A stretch of DNA of 64,000 nt from Flavobacterium endophyticum. GTDB taxonomy: Bacteria; Bacteroidota; Bacteroidia; Flavobacteriales; Flavobacteriaceae. The notes under the pieces are model-generated. The model was given only the letters and a program-made list of their open reading frames with translations. It was not told the DNA's origin and ran no database searches. This document shows positions 16,452 to 25,279 of this stretch, piece by piece. Numbering within the stretch: position 1 is the stretch's first letter; every line of letters begins with the position of its first letter. The translations under genes and the position numbers were made by a program. The DNA is taken from assembly GCF_003634455.1 (NCBI RefSeq), contig NZ_RBLC01000007.1, forward strand, positions 1 to 64,000, given 5' to 3'.

Positions 16452-17237
16452 CTAAAGGAATACTTCTTTGGTGAGAATTAGGATTGACATGGTCAATACA
16501 AACCATCCGAAGCCTTTTTTTAGATTTTTTTCATTGATGAACTTATTGAGGTAAATCCCTGCAAAGATACCTAAAATTGAAATAAAAGAGAAAATAAATA
16601 GGAAGCTCCAATCGATGTCGATATTCCCTAAATCTCCCGTAAAACCGATAAGCGAATTGATAGCAATAATAAATATGGAAGTACCGACCGCTTTTTTCAT
16701 CGGAAGCTTAGCCAGATAAACCAAGGCAGGAATAATCAAGAAGCCGCCGCCGGCTCCAACCAGTCCGATAATAATACCGACAACAAAAATCTGCAATATC
16801 GTTATCATAGCATTAGGCATTGCGGTTGATTTTTCGGCCTTTTTATCCGAAATCATCGAAAGCGCCGCCAATAACATTACGATGGCAAATAAAGCCATGA
16901 TGAAGAAATTTTTCGTTACCGTAATCTCTCCAATAGTAAAAATTATTTCAGGAATTCTTGGAACGATTAGTTTTCGGGTCAGGTAAATGGCAATCAGTGA
17001 AGGAAGTGCAAATTTCACCCCCGTTTTTAATTCTACGAGTCCTTTTCTGTAGTTCTGGATCGTACCGAAAGCCGATGTTGTCCCTACAATAAATAAGGAA
17101 TAGGCCGTTGCCGTAACAGGATTGATTCCCAACAAGTAAACAAGCACTGGAACCGTGAGAATAGAACCGCCGCCGCCCGTTAGGCCTAAGACAAGTCCTA
17201 TAATAAGTGCTCCAAAATAACCGAAAAATTCTTCCAT
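16452..17237 (-). CDS. Sulfite exporter TauE/SafE family protein
   Basis: A 261-residue membrane protein with about eight helices in two related halves. Each half opens with the family signature: GLVLGLTGGGGSILTVPVLVYLLG near the start and GIIIGLVGAGGGFLIIPALVYLAKLP near residue 155. The family exports sulfite, sulfonates or related organosulfur anions. It is upstream of the persulfide dioxygenase gene in the same operon, so sulfite is the likely substrate here (inference). Confidence 0.9.
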   Translation of the reverse strand: MEEFFGYFGALIIGLVLGLTGGGGSILTVPVLVYLLGINPVTATAYSLFIVGTTSAFGTIQNYRKGLVELKTGVKFALPSLIAIYLTRKLIVPRIPEIIFTIGEITVTKNFFIMALFAIVMLLAALSMISDKKAEKSTAMPNAMITILQIFVVGIIIGLVGAGGGFLIIPALVYLAKLPMKKAVGTSIFIIAINSLIGFTGDLGNIDIDWSFLFIFSFISILGIFAGIYLNKFINEKNLKKGFGWFVLTMSILILTKEVFL

Positions 17238-17426
17238 GGAAAAGGTTGAAACTATTCCGTAAATATATTAAAAACTAAAAGGACTATTCCTTTTGACTGC
17301 TATTTTTTAAGCTTTTGAATAGCTAGTAGATTGATTGTATGTCACTAACCTATTTTTCAATTAGTGTTAAATAGACATATTAGTAATATTAAATGTTTAA
17401 TTTTGAACTGAAAATCAATTTTAAAC

Positions 17427-19394
17427 ATGATAAAAAACTATCTTTCTATTTTATTTTTATTTATTTCTGTTTCATTTTCTTATGGACAGGTAGTAATAAA
17501 TGAGCTTGATTCTGACACACCAGGTATTGATGACAAAGAGTTCGTGGAGCTTAAATCTACCGTGCCTAATTTTTCGCTTGACGGCTATGTGCTTGTTTTC
17601 TTTAACGGAAATGCTGAATCGGCGAGTACAGGAAATAAAAGTTACTTGACAATTTCATTAAACGGACTGACTACTGATGCTAATGGCTTGGTTTTGATAG
17701 GATGCAATGCGGTTTCGCCTGTTCCACAAAAAATCATGGGTGATAACTTGATCCAAAATGGTGCCGATGCTGTTGCTATCTACCAAGGTACAGCCGCTAA
17801 TTTTCCAGACGGAACTTTGGCAACTACAACAAATTTGATTGATGCTTTAGCCTATGATACGAACGATGCCGATGCCACTGCATTGATGGGATTGCTGGGA
17901 TTGACCATACAAATTAATGAAGATGAAAATAATCAAGGCGTCAATCAGTCTATCCAAAGAAAACCTGATGGAACCTACGAAGTCAAGGCGCCGACACCGG
18001 GAGCTAATAATGATGGGAGTGGTATTATTTTTAACGGAATAGGCATAAGCGTTCCTGCTTTGCAATACACGGAAGGTACTAGTTTTACAATCACATTTAC
18101 GACACAAACTCCTGTGACCAGCGATTTGGCTTTTACCTATACGTTGGCTAATGGAAGCTTCACTGCTGCTGATTTTACTGCGAATACAAATGTCTTGATT
18201 CCGACAGGATCGACGACATTTACGGCAAATGTCCAACTCGTAGACGATGCGATTGATGAAGGCGATGAGCTAATGAAAATCAAGCTTGGAAATCTTCCTG
18301 CGGGTTATATCAGGCTCAATGATAATATTGAAATCAGAATATTAGATAATGATTTTACAGTTTCTCCATGGGGAACACCTTTAAATCCAACACATGGAAT
18401 TGTCACCAGCACGGCTCCTACGGGTTATTATGATTCGCTAGAAGGTAAGTCGGGTGCCGTATTAAAACAAGCTGTACAAGACATCATAGCCAACCCAGCT
18501 GTGGTCAGAGCGCATAATTATGGCGACATTACGAATATCTTAAAAGTGGCGGACCAGAATCCGTTAAATAGTAATGAAGTTTGGCTGATGTATAAAGAAG
18601 TAAGCCGTTCTAAATTTTTATTTCAAGACACGGGCAGCGGAACGGGCAGATGGAATAGGGAACATATCTATCCACAATCAAGAGGAGGATTTGCAGACGG
18701 AACTTCTGATACTCCAGATGGAATTAACGTATGGGAACCAACAAGTGCGTCCATGCTCAATCACGGCCATGCTGATGCACACCATCTGAGAGCTGAGGAC
18801 GGACCTGAAAATAGTTCAAGAAACAATAAAGATTACGGACTGACCGATTATAATGGCTTTTCAGGAAATGCAGGAAGTTGGAAAGGAGACGTAGCCCGTG
18901 CGGTATTCTATATGGCAATTCGTTATAATGGGCTGGATGTTGTAAACGGAAATCCGCCAGATACGACTGTCGGCCAGCTAGGAGATTTGGCGACATTGCT
19001 TCAATGGAACGTAAACGATCCGTCGGATGATTTCGAGATGAACAGGAATAATTATATTTACACCTGGCAGCAAAATAGGAATCCGTTTATTGATTATCCT
19101 TATCTGGCTGATTACATTTGGGGTAGCAGGGCAGGGCAGGCTTTTTCACTATCGACACCCGATTTTTCGGAACTCAAAGTGGCCATTTATCCTAATCCGG
19201 CAAAAAACTATATTACGGTTGCAGGAATAACTAGTTCCGCAACCCTGCAGTTGTTTTCTATTTCAGGACAACAATTGTTGACAGCTGATTTTTCAGGAAC
19301 ATCAACGATTCAGCTAAACCTTGCTCCTGGAATGTACCTTGCAAAAATTATCTCTGAAAACAGGACAGCCGTTAGAAAAATAATAATCCAGTAA
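17427..19394 (+). CDS. Secreted endonuclease I with lamin-tail and Calx-beta domains and type IX secretion tail
   Basis: A 655-residue secreted protein with a signal peptide (about residues 1-20, SYGQ). A lamin-tail domain follows (VVINELDSDTPGIDDKEFVEL, to about 195), then a Calx-beta-like domain (about 205-310, DDAIDEGDELMKIKL). The endonuclease I domain (about 320-560) has the beta-beta-metal nuclease residues in RWNREHIYPQSRGG and the His pair in ADAHHLRAED. The last 75 residues are a type A type IX tail (VAIYPNPAKNYITV to YLAKIISENRTAVRKIIIQ), so it is exported across the outer membrane. Probable role is degrading extracellular DNA or RNA for nutrients. No dedicated partner genes nearby. 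Confidence 0.9.
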   Translation: MIKNYLSILFLFISVSFSYGQVVINELDSDTPGIDDKEFVELKSTVPNFSLDGYVLVFFNGNAESASTGNKSYLTISLNGLTTDANGLVLIGCNAVSPVPQKIMGDNLIQNGADAVAIYQGTAANFPDGTLATTTNLIDALAYDTNDADATALMGLLGLTIQINEDENNQGVNQSIQRKPDGTYEVKAPTPGANNDGSGIIFNGIGISVPALQYTEGTSFTITFTTQTPVTSDLAFTYTLANGSFTAADFTANTNVLIPTGSTTFTANVQLVDDAIDEGDELMKIKLGNLPAGYIRLNDNIEIRILDNDFTVSPWGTPLNPTHGIVTSTAPTGYYDSLEGKSGAVLKQAVQDIIANPAVVRAHNYGDITNILKVADQNPLNSNEVWLMYKEVSRSKFLFQDTGSGTGRWNREHIYPQSRGGFADGTSDTPDGINVWEPTSASMLNHGHADAHHLRAEDGPENSSRNNKDYGLTDYNGFSGNAGSWKGDVARAVFYMAIRYNGLDVVNGNPPDTTVGQLGDLATLLQWNVNDPSDDFEMNRNNYIYTWQQNRNPFIDYPYLADYIWGSRAGQAFSLSTPDFSELKVAIYPNPAKNYITVAGITSSATLQLFSISGQQLLTADFSGTSTIQLNLAPGMYLAKIISENRTAVRKIIIQ

Positions 19395-19416
19395 TTAGAA
19401 AAAAATAAATTATATG

Positions 19417-19443
19417 AAAAGCTAATGGCCTCCATTAGCTTTT
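19417..19443. terminator. Bidirectional terminator between endonuclease and receiver genes
   Basis: A 12-bp perfect stem (19417-19428 with 19432-19443, AAAAGCTAATGG/CCATTAGCTTTT) with a 3-base loop. It serves both converging genes and overlaps the stop codon of the receiver gene. Confidence 0.75.
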
Positions 19444-19823
19444 GCTATTTCTAGCACATCCTGAAAGGCAATCGGCTTGGTAAAATAGCCGAGTATTCCC
19501 TTGTATGTTTTTGATTTCTCTTTATCAGAACTTGCTATAGAAGAACTTACGATATAGATAGCCGTTTCTTTTGGAAACATGGCTTTTATTTTTTCAAATC
19601 GCTCCATAAAATGCCACCCGTCCATGATGGGCATTTCGATATCGAGCAATATGATATCAGGAAATTCATCGGGCTTGTGTATCAAGCCGATTAGCCCGTC
19701 AATGGCTTCTGCACCATTAACAAAAGACAGAATCTTGCTGGCTTTTTCTGATTTTTGGATGATCTTTTTTGTTATTATCTGATAGATTGGGTCGTCATCG
19801 ATAAGACAAATTATTTTGGTCAT
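19422..19823 (-). CDS. Single-domain response regulator (receiver only)
   Basis: A 133-residue CheY-like receiver with no output domain. The acidic pocket is DDD (9-11), the phosphoacceptor is Asp61 in ILLDIEMPIMDGW, and the conserved Lys is in GYFTKPI. It belongs to the receiver group common in Bacteroidota with a long alpha2-beta3 loop (LIGLIHKPDEFPD). Its start overlaps the kinase stop by 4 bases (ATGA), so it is translationally coupled to the kinase and is its likely phosphorylation partner. With no DNA-binding domain it must act by protein contact or in a phosphorelay. Confidence 0.9.
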   Translation of the reverse strand: MTKIICLIDDDPIYQIITKKIIQKSEKASKILSFVNGAEAIDGLIGLIHKPDEFPDIILLDIEMPIMDGWHFMERFEKIKAMFPKETAIYIVSSSIASSDKEKSKTYKGILGYFTKPIAFQDVLEIAKANGGH

Positions 19824-22657
19824 TTAAAGTAGATTTTGAAGGTGGTTCCTACGTTTGGTTTGCTTTCAACAGTTACGTAGCCCCCCATGGCATCAATCTG
19901 GTTTTTGGTAATGAACAGTCCGATTCCTTTAGAATCAGGGTTTTCATGGAATGTCTTATACATTCCAAACAGCTTATCTCCATATTTTTTTAAGTCAATA
20001 CCGATACCGTTATCCGAAATTTCCAGAACGGTTTTCTCATTTTCGCTATAGCTTTTCAGTGCGATAGTAGGTTGTCGCAAAGGATGGCTATAGCGGATGG
20101 CATTTGAAATAAAATTGAGCAGTATACTCTCGAGATAGGCCGGATTGTATTTCACAAAGATTTCCGGGGCTACATTATTGTCTAGGACTGCCTTTTTAAA
20201 AGCAATCTGTTCCGAAAGGATATTGAGAATTTTGTCAATATTGTCCTTTAGGTTTAAGTTTTCGATAATCAAGTTGATGTTCGTCTGTATGTTTACGACT
20301 TCGTTCAGATTCAGCATCGTTTCGTTCAGGGTGTTTGAAACGTTTTGCAGCATCTTGACCAATTCAAAACGTTCTTCTTCTGTTTCGGCGGTTTCAATCA
20401 GAGCAGAAATCGATTGTATGTTGCTCGTATGCGAACGCAGATTGTGGGAAACGATATATGAAAAGTTCAACAGCCTTTTGTTCTGCTCGGTTACAAGGTC
20501 GAACGAATTGCTGAGGTCTTTTTCAGCTTCTTTACTCTTCGTAATGTCAATCATGATACCTTTTAAAGAAACAGGTTTTCCATTCTCGCGGATTACATTA
20601 ACGATATCGCGAATCCATATTATAGATCCGTCTTTCGCAATCATGCGGTATTCAAAATCATATTGCTGGCTTTTTTCCGATTCTATCGCACAATAATTTA
20701 TTGCCCAATCTCGGTCATCCGGATGTATGGTATTTCCCCAAAAATTACCATTGCTAAACCACTCTTCTTCTGTATAGCCTGTAATTTCTTCTGCTTTTTT
20801 ATTGATGTAGGTAAAAACATAAGTTTCATAATCGCACTCCCAGACAATTCCGTCGATCGTATTGATAAGCGATTCCATTTTTTTCTGAGACTGTATTACG
20901 ATTTCTTCGGAAATTTTCCGAGCCGTAATATCTTCAGTAGAAATAATCACCCGTTCCAACGTTTCTTCGTAGCCAGGCATGATGCTCCAGCGAAGGCTGA
21001 TATCACGGTATTCTCCATCAGATTTTTTAATTTTTGAATCTACGGTCAGCCTAGTTTCGCCTTGTGTAATGGCAAGTAATTGTGCCTTAAACGAATCCAT
21101 GGCATCATTATTTATGATGTTTTCCAACGGCTGCATCAAATCATCTTTTGTTTTTGGATAATGCAGCGTGAGGCACTCGTTGTTTACGTTGATGACTTTT
21201 ACGAGAGAAATGCATTTTTTTACAATTTCTGGATGCGTATCTAGAAATATGGCTACTTCAGTACGACTTTTTCCAATCAGATTCAATTCTATCAAGTATT
21301 TTTTCAGATAAGAAAAATCTTCTTCCCATAAGGCAATCGGCGAATCTTCAAAAAGGCTTTTGAAACGGATTTCACTTTTCTTGATGGCATCTTTCGCTTC
21401 TTTTTTAGCCGTAATATCTTCTATGATAGAAATATGAGAACTCGGCTTTTCTCCTTTTTTCCAGAGTGGCGAATAGGTGATATTTACCCAAATAAGGTTG
21501 CCATTTTTATGGACATATCTCTTTTCCATATTCAGCTCCCTGATTTCTCCGTTTTTGAGCCTTTCAAGCTGCCTGAGATTATCATCAAGGTCGTCTTTGT
21601 AGGTAATATCTCTAAAGCTCATGCTTCTCATTTCTTCAAACGTATAACCAAGCATACTACAATATTGGTCATTTACTTCTATCAGGTTTCCTGTTACGGA
21701 ATCGACATGCGCAATACCGATAGCGGCTTGGTCAAAAATAGTCTTGAATTTTATTTCGTCATCAAGGATCTTATTTTTTTGGTTATGAACCAAAAGCTGC
21801 AATTCGGCAGGTTTTTTTAAAAGATTCATGATGAAAAGAGCAAACATAATGCAGAACAACAAAGCTAATACAAGGGCAGGGAGTATCTCAAAAACAATCC
21901 CATATTTGCTTTTATTGATAAGGTATATTTTCCAGTTTCCGTCTGGAATCGATAAGACCTGATAATCTTTATCGCTGAAATCTTCCTTATTGGGAAGGAA
22001 AAAATCAATCACACCTGTTTTTGGATTTTCTTTAGAAAACTGAAAATAGTATCTCGAGTCCTTTATAGAATTTATGCCCGAAGATTTTAATAGCGTTTCC
22101 ATGCGTATCATGACGGCAGAAAATCCCCAGAATTTGCCTCTTTTGTATATCGGAAGTCTGCCTACAACTCCCATTCCGCCTTGTTTTAATTTTAAAGGAC
22201 CTGCGAAATGTATTTTGCCTTTTCTGATGGTTTCTAACGCTTCATCCTTAATGCTTTCGGTATGTAGGATATCAAAATTGATTATCGCAGGATTATCAGG
22301 ATAAATGTATTTGATTACTCCATTTGGAACCAGCTGTACGGCATCGATGCTTGGATTTGAGTCAACAAGCGCTTTTCCTACGGATTCAAAATTCTCTGGT
22401 TTCCCTTGATCGTTAATGGTCAGGGCTAAAGAAAGCGTAGTCGTATAGCAGTTTTTTAAGGAATGGTTTAGATTCTGCTGTACCACATGCAGGATATTAG
22501 ACATTTCCTGCCGTCTGTTTTTCTTGACGATTTCATAGCGCTGCAAGGCAAGCGAGCTGATTACAGCAAGCATTATAAAGAAAATCAAAAAGCCAGTTAA
22601 CTTTGGCTTGGATATAAACCAGCCAGTTATCTTTGACCACTTGTTTTCTGTTTTCAT
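19820..22657 (-). CDS. Membrane CHASE/multi-PAS sensor histidine kinase
   Basis: A 945-residue kinase. TM helix at about 17-37, an extracytoplasmic CHASE-like sensor (about 60-270) and a second TM (about 275-298). Three PAS/PAC units follow at about 305-425, 430-570 and 590-705 (for example AIGIAHVDSVTGNLIEVNDQ). The phosphoacceptor His lies in SYIVSHNLRSHTSNIQS, a variant H-box where the usual Asp-Glu after His is Asn-Leu. The ATPase domain has the N box LLNFISNAIRYSH, G1 EISDNGIGID and G2 KGIGLFITKNQIDAMGG. Ligand unknown. Coupled by a 4-base overlap to the receiver-only gene downstream. Confidence 0.92.
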   Translation of the reverse strand: MKTENKWSKITGWFISKPKLTGFLIFFIMLAVISSLALQRYEIVKKNRRQEMSNILHVVQQNLNHSLKNCYTTTLSLALTINDQGKPENFESVGKALVDSNPSIDAVQLVPNGVIKYIYPDNPAIINFDILHTESIKDEALETIRKGKIHFAGPLKLKQGGMGVVGRLPIYKRGKFWGFSAVMIRMETLLKSSGINSIKDSRYYFQFSKENPKTGVIDFFLPNKEDFSDKDYQVLSIPDGNWKIYLINKSKYGIVFEILPALVLALLFCIMFALFIMNLLKKPAELQLLVHNQKNKILDDEIKFKTIFDQAAIGIAHVDSVTGNLIEVNDQYCSMLGYTFEEMRSMSFRDITYKDDLDDNLRQLERLKNGEIRELNMEKRYVHKNGNLIWVNITYSPLWKKGEKPSSHISIIEDITAKKEAKDAIKKSEIRFKSLFEDSPIALWEEDFSYLKKYLIELNLIGKSRTEVAIFLDTHPEIVKKCISLVKVINVNNECLTLHYPKTKDDLMQPLENIINNDAMDSFKAQLLAITQGETRLTVDSKIKKSDGEYRDISLRWSIMPGYEETLERVIISTEDITARKISEEIVIQSQKKMESLINTIDGIVWECDYETYVFTYINKKAEEITGYTEEEWFSNGNFWGNTIHPDDRDWAINYCAIESEKSQQYDFEYRMIAKDGSIIWIRDIVNVIRENGKPVSLKGIMIDITKSKEAEKDLSNSFDLVTEQNKRLLNFSYIVSHNLRSHTSNIQSISALIETAETEEERFELVKMLQNVSNTLNETMLNLNEVVNIQTNINLIIENLNLKDNIDKILNILSEQIAFKKAVLDNNVAPEIFVKYNPAYLESILLNFISNAIRYSHPLRQPTIALKSYSENEKTVLEISDNGIGIDLKKYGDKLFGMYKTFHENPDSKGIGLFITKNQIDAMGGYVTVESKPNVGTTFKIYFK

Positions 22658-22813
22658 TCGTTATGGGGGTACTAGGAAATCTGTTAATTTGGTGACTAAA
22701 ATATAAATTAATATTTAATTTAGAAGCTATTCATAACAATTCCATAGGTCGCTTTGTCAAATTAAAACAGTAACGAAAAAACAATTTTTTATAGGTGGTT
22801 GTTTTTGAATTGA

Positions 22814-23200
22814 TTAGGGTAAAACAAGCTCGGAAAAAAGTCGCTCTGTAACTTCCTCCAGATTGGTGCACATGCCTGGATGTGGTCTTGAAGTCTGGAT
22901 GATAGAACTCCTTACGGCCGTCATCCATCGAAATCTTGATGGGACATCGAATTTGGCTATTGGGCCACCATCTTGCACGCCTCGGCCGATTTTTTCAAAA
23001 GCTTGAAGATTCTGCTCAAGCTGTTCAAAATCAAGCTCGTTAGAAAAGAGGCGCAGTTTGGCCTCATCAATTTTATACAAAATCTTGATAAACTGCTCTT
23101 TTTTACAGAATACTATAACTCCGGTATTGACAAATTCTTCGCGTTCTACCTTAGGCACAATGCGAATCACGGCATATTCATATAAGTATTTGTCTTGCAT
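22814..23200 (-). CDS. DUF3037 protein paired with a HipA-like kinase
   Basis: A 128-residue protein of the DUF3037 family: it opens YEYAVIRIVPKVEREEFVNTG with GVIVFCKKEQF following, and ends with RWMTAVRSSIIQTSRPHPG. No signal peptide or membrane helix, so cytoplasmic. It overlaps the 3' end of the HipA-like kinase gene by 23 bases, a tight coupling that suggests a joint function. The molecular activity of DUF3037 is not known to me; substrate, regulator or antitoxin-like partner of the kinase are all open. Confidence 0.8.
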   Translation of the reverse strand: MQDKYLYEYAVIRIVPKVEREEFVNTGVIVFCKKEQFIKILYKIDEAKLRLFSNELDFEQLEQNLQAFEKIGRGVQDGGPIAKFDVPSRFRWMTAVRSSIIQTSRPHPGMCTNLEEVTERLFSELVLP

Positions 23201-23972
23201 CTTGGGCAGCTTTTATAAAGATTTCTGAATTGGCTAAACGGGTAATCAAAAAGCTGGAATAAATATTCCTGATCTGATCTGGGGTCTCGTCGGAGCCCTC
23301 CCACTGCAACCATTCTTCTGGAATGAGTTCTACAATAGAACGGATTTTTTCTTCAGTGAGCAGCAATCGGAATTCTTTATCTATTTCTTCCAAATTAGAA
23401 GCTTTTGGCAACAAAACATGATCTTTGATTAGTGCAAAGGGTGTTTTAGCACTACTTTCCCAGTTATTCCATGAATGATGGAAATACAAGCAAGCGCCGT
23501 GGTCTATCAGCCATAATTCTTTATGCCAGATCAGCATGTTTGTATTTTTAAACGTACGATCTACGTTTGTAATATAAGCATCAAGCCATACTATTTTTGA
23601 AGCTAGGACAGCATCCACTTCTGTAACCACTGGATCGAAAGTGATGGCGCCCGAAAGAAAATGAAGCGCCAAATTGAGCCCTTGGCTTCCTTGTAATAGA
23701 TCTTGGATTTCTTCATCTGCTTCTGTCCTCCCGAAAGCTTCATCAAGGTTTGCAAAAACTAATTCAGGTACAGGAAGTCCTAATACTCTAGCGATTTCCC
23801 CGCCAATCAGTTCTGCAATTAACGCTTTTACGCCATGGCCCGCGCCTTTAAATTTCAGTACATATTTAAAACCGTCATCGGCATCTGCGAGGGCAGGAAG
23901 GGAGCCACCTTCCCTCAAGGGCGCAATGTAGCGGGTAACGTTGACCGTTCTCAATGAAAAAGGATTGTTCAT
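23178..23972 (-). CDS. HipA-like protein kinase
   Basis: A 264-residue protein with a HipA/PI3-kinase-like fold. Visible active-site elements are Lys40 in KYVLKFKGAG (ATP binding), Asp138 and Asn143 in ITNVDRTFKNTNM (catalytic loop, like the NxDRxxxN of HipA) and Asp157 in LIDHGACLYF (metal binding). All key residues are present, so it should be active. It lacks the N-terminal HipA subdomain and is shorter than toxin HipA (about 440 residues), and no HipB-type helix-turn-helix gene is adjacent. A TATTTTTG box at 23990-23997 favours the ATG at 23972 over one at 24020. The DUF3037 gene overlaps its end. Confidence 0.8.
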   Translation of the reverse strand: MNNPFSLRTVNVTRYIAPLREGGSLPALADADDGFKYVLKFKGAGHGVKALIAELIGGEIARVLGLPVPELVFANLDEAFGRTEADEEIQDLLQGSQGLNLALHFLSGAITFDPVVTEVDAVLASKIVWLDAYITNVDRTFKNTNMLIWHKELWLIDHGACLYFHHSWNNWESSAKTPFALIKDHVLLPKASNLEEIDKEFRLLLTEEKIRSIVELIPEEWLQWEGSDETPDQIRNIYSSFLITRLANSEIFIKAAQDARQILI

Positions 23973-23989
23973 AGGCTTGTTCTTTAGCA

Positions 23990-23997
23990 CAAAAATA
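23990..23997 (-). promoter_or_regulatory. Putative -7 box of the HipA-like/DUF3037 pair
   Basis: The minus strand reads TATTTTTG (TAnnTTTG), 17 bases upstream of the ATG at 23972. It lies inside the longer alternative reading frame, so it argues for the shorter start. Confidence 0.4.
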
Positions 23998-24054
23998 GCG
24001 CATAGAAATATATGCGCCACTTTTTGGATTATAAATTTACGAAAACTGCTTGGG

Positions 24055-24429
24055 TTATTCCAAAGCTCCCGAGTTTAATTTATGATAGCTTACGTAAGAA
24101 AGCATAAGGACTCCAAGTACAATAAGAGGAAAAACAGCTGCAAAGCCAAATCCTTCTACGGCTATATAGCTTGCAGAAGCGCCGAGAAAATCGAAAGTAA
24201 AGCCAGCATAGGCCCATTCTTTCAGGCGTTTTGGTGCCGCCGGAATAATCAATACTAGTGCACCCAGTACTTTGAAAACAGTAAGAATTATGCCGAAGTA
24301 TTCCGGATATCCGAGATGACGCATGCCTTCTTTGGCTAATTCGGTCTGCGAAGTAAGCGCCGGCATTACGCCTTCAAATAAAAAGATTAGAATTGTCGTG
24401 ATCCAGAAAATAATTTTGTGTTTTTTCAT
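24055..24429 (-). CDS. DoxX-like family membrane protein
   Basis: A 124-residue four-helix membrane protein. Residues FWITTILIFLFEGVMPAL form helix one, then HLGYPEYFGIILTVFKVLGALVLIIP, the typical DoxX-like signature, and two more helices (AGFTFDFLGASASYIAV; AAVFPLIVLGVLMLSYVSY). The family is loosely linked to oxidoreductase partners but the function of this subgroup is not settled. It follows the DinB-fold gene by 24 bases and probably shares its promoter. Confidence 0.82.
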   Translation of the reverse strand: MKKHKIIFWITTILIFLFEGVMPALTSQTELAKEGMRHLGYPEYFGIILTVFKVLGALVLIIPAAPKRLKEWAYAGFTFDFLGASASYIAVEGFGFAAVFPLIVLGVLMLSYVSYHKLNSGALE

Positions 24430-24453
24430 GATTTAATTGGGTTAGGGAATGGG

Positions 24454-24984
24454 TTAGTTTTTTACGCTTAAAAGAATATTTCTGATTTGTTCTGTATGCC
24501 TTTGTGTATGAAACAATGCAAAGTTGACCCACTCTAAGCGTGTTAGGTATCCAAAGGTGGGCAATTCAAAATTCATGCAGGTTTTGGAGAGATCTAAATT
24601 GTTTATAAGCAAGACAATTTCATTTTTCAAGGCCGTAAGTTCATTGAGCTGCTTCTGCTTGTCATGTTTGGTTTCAACGGGACAGATAAAATCTGGTGAT
24701 TGCATCTTGAGACTGAAATCTAGAAAAACGGATTTCAGAAAGGCTACTTTTTCGTCGATAGGCCTGTCTGTTTCAACTACATTGTCGGTTATGAAGTTTC
24801 CAAAGCCTGTATTGGCTTTCAAGATGTGTTCCATAACCTGGCCAACCGACCAGCTTTTTTCAGAAGGACTCTTGTCCCAAATATTTTCGTCAATTGTTGA
24901 CAATAGCTGGCCTAGAGTGTCAAAAGTTTCTTTGGCTTCATTCGCTAGGGCAGCCGTGCTAAAATTTTCTGTCTTGTTTTCCAT
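24454..24984 (-). CDS. DinB-fold (DUF1572/DfsB-like) putative metal-dependent protein
   Basis: A 176-residue four-helix bundle protein of the DinB superfamily (not DNA polymerase IV). Likely metal-binding histidines lie in VGQVMEHILKAN and, near the C-terminus, in FALFHTQRHTEQIRN, the HxxxH pattern of the family. Related proteins act as thiol S-transferases using small thiols such as bacillithiol or mycothiol; the thiol and substrate here are unknown. Cytoplasmic. First gene of a likely pair with the DoxX-like gene. Confidence 0.85.
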   Translation of the reverse strand: MENKTENFSTAALANEAKETFDTLGQLLSTIDENIWDKSPSEKSWSVGQVMEHILKANTGFGNFITDNVVETDRPIDEKVAFLKSVFLDFSLKMQSPDFICPVETKHDKQKQLNELTALKNEIVLLINNLDLSKTCMNFELPTFGYLTRLEWVNFALFHTQRHTEQIRNILLSVKN

Positions 24985-25001
24985 TGTTTAATTGTTTTAA
25001 C

Positions 25002-25009
25002 CAAAATTA
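25002..25009 (-). promoter_or_regulatory. Putative -7 box of the DinB/DoxX pair
   Basis: The minus strand reads TAATTTTG (TAnnTTTG), 17 bases upstream of the ATG at 24984. Confidence 0.4.
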
Positions 25010-25092
25010 GGGCTATGATTCTGATTTTGCAGTGTGTAAAAAAGACAATAGAGAGGGGAGCTTGCGACAACATACTGTCTGATTGAATTTGC

Positions 25093-25100
25093 TATCTTTG
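25093..25100 (+). promoter_or_regulatory. Putative -7 box of the small-protein cassette
   Basis: TATCTTTG matches TAnnTTTG exactly and lies 26 bases upstream of the ATG at 25127. No TTG at the ideal spacing is seen. Confidence 0.45.
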
Positions 25101-25126
25101 TGCAAGCATACCAAAATCCTTAGTAT

Positions 25127-25279
25127 ATGGGAAGACGCAACGAAACAAACCGATTGAATCATAAAAAAAAGGTAGATCAGAAGAAAACCAGAGAACAAGA
25201 AGCGGAACGGCTAAGAAAAAACAAGCTGAAAGAAATTGTCAAGAAATTTAATGCTTCAAATGAGGCCAAAAATGAATAA
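25127..25279 (+). CDS. Small Lys/Arg-rich protein of 50 residues
   Basis: An ATG-started frame of 50 codons encodes MGRRNETNRLNHKKKVDQKK and continues with Arg, Glu and Lys to a stop at 25279. It is strongly basic, with a charged predicted helix and no membrane segment, and resembles short ribosome- or nucleic-acid-associated proteins, though I do not recognise a named family. Support for its reality: a TATCTTTG box at a suitable distance, and a stop codon that overlaps the start of the next gene, a sign of translational coupling. Function unknown. Confidence 0.6.
   Translation: MGRRNETNRLNHKKKVDQKKTREQEAERLRKNKLKEIVKKFNASNEAKNE

Noticed and set aside
24454..24984. DNA polymerase IV (dinB)
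   Set aside because: The protein is a 176-residue DinB-fold helical bundle; the shared name with polymerase IV is historical.
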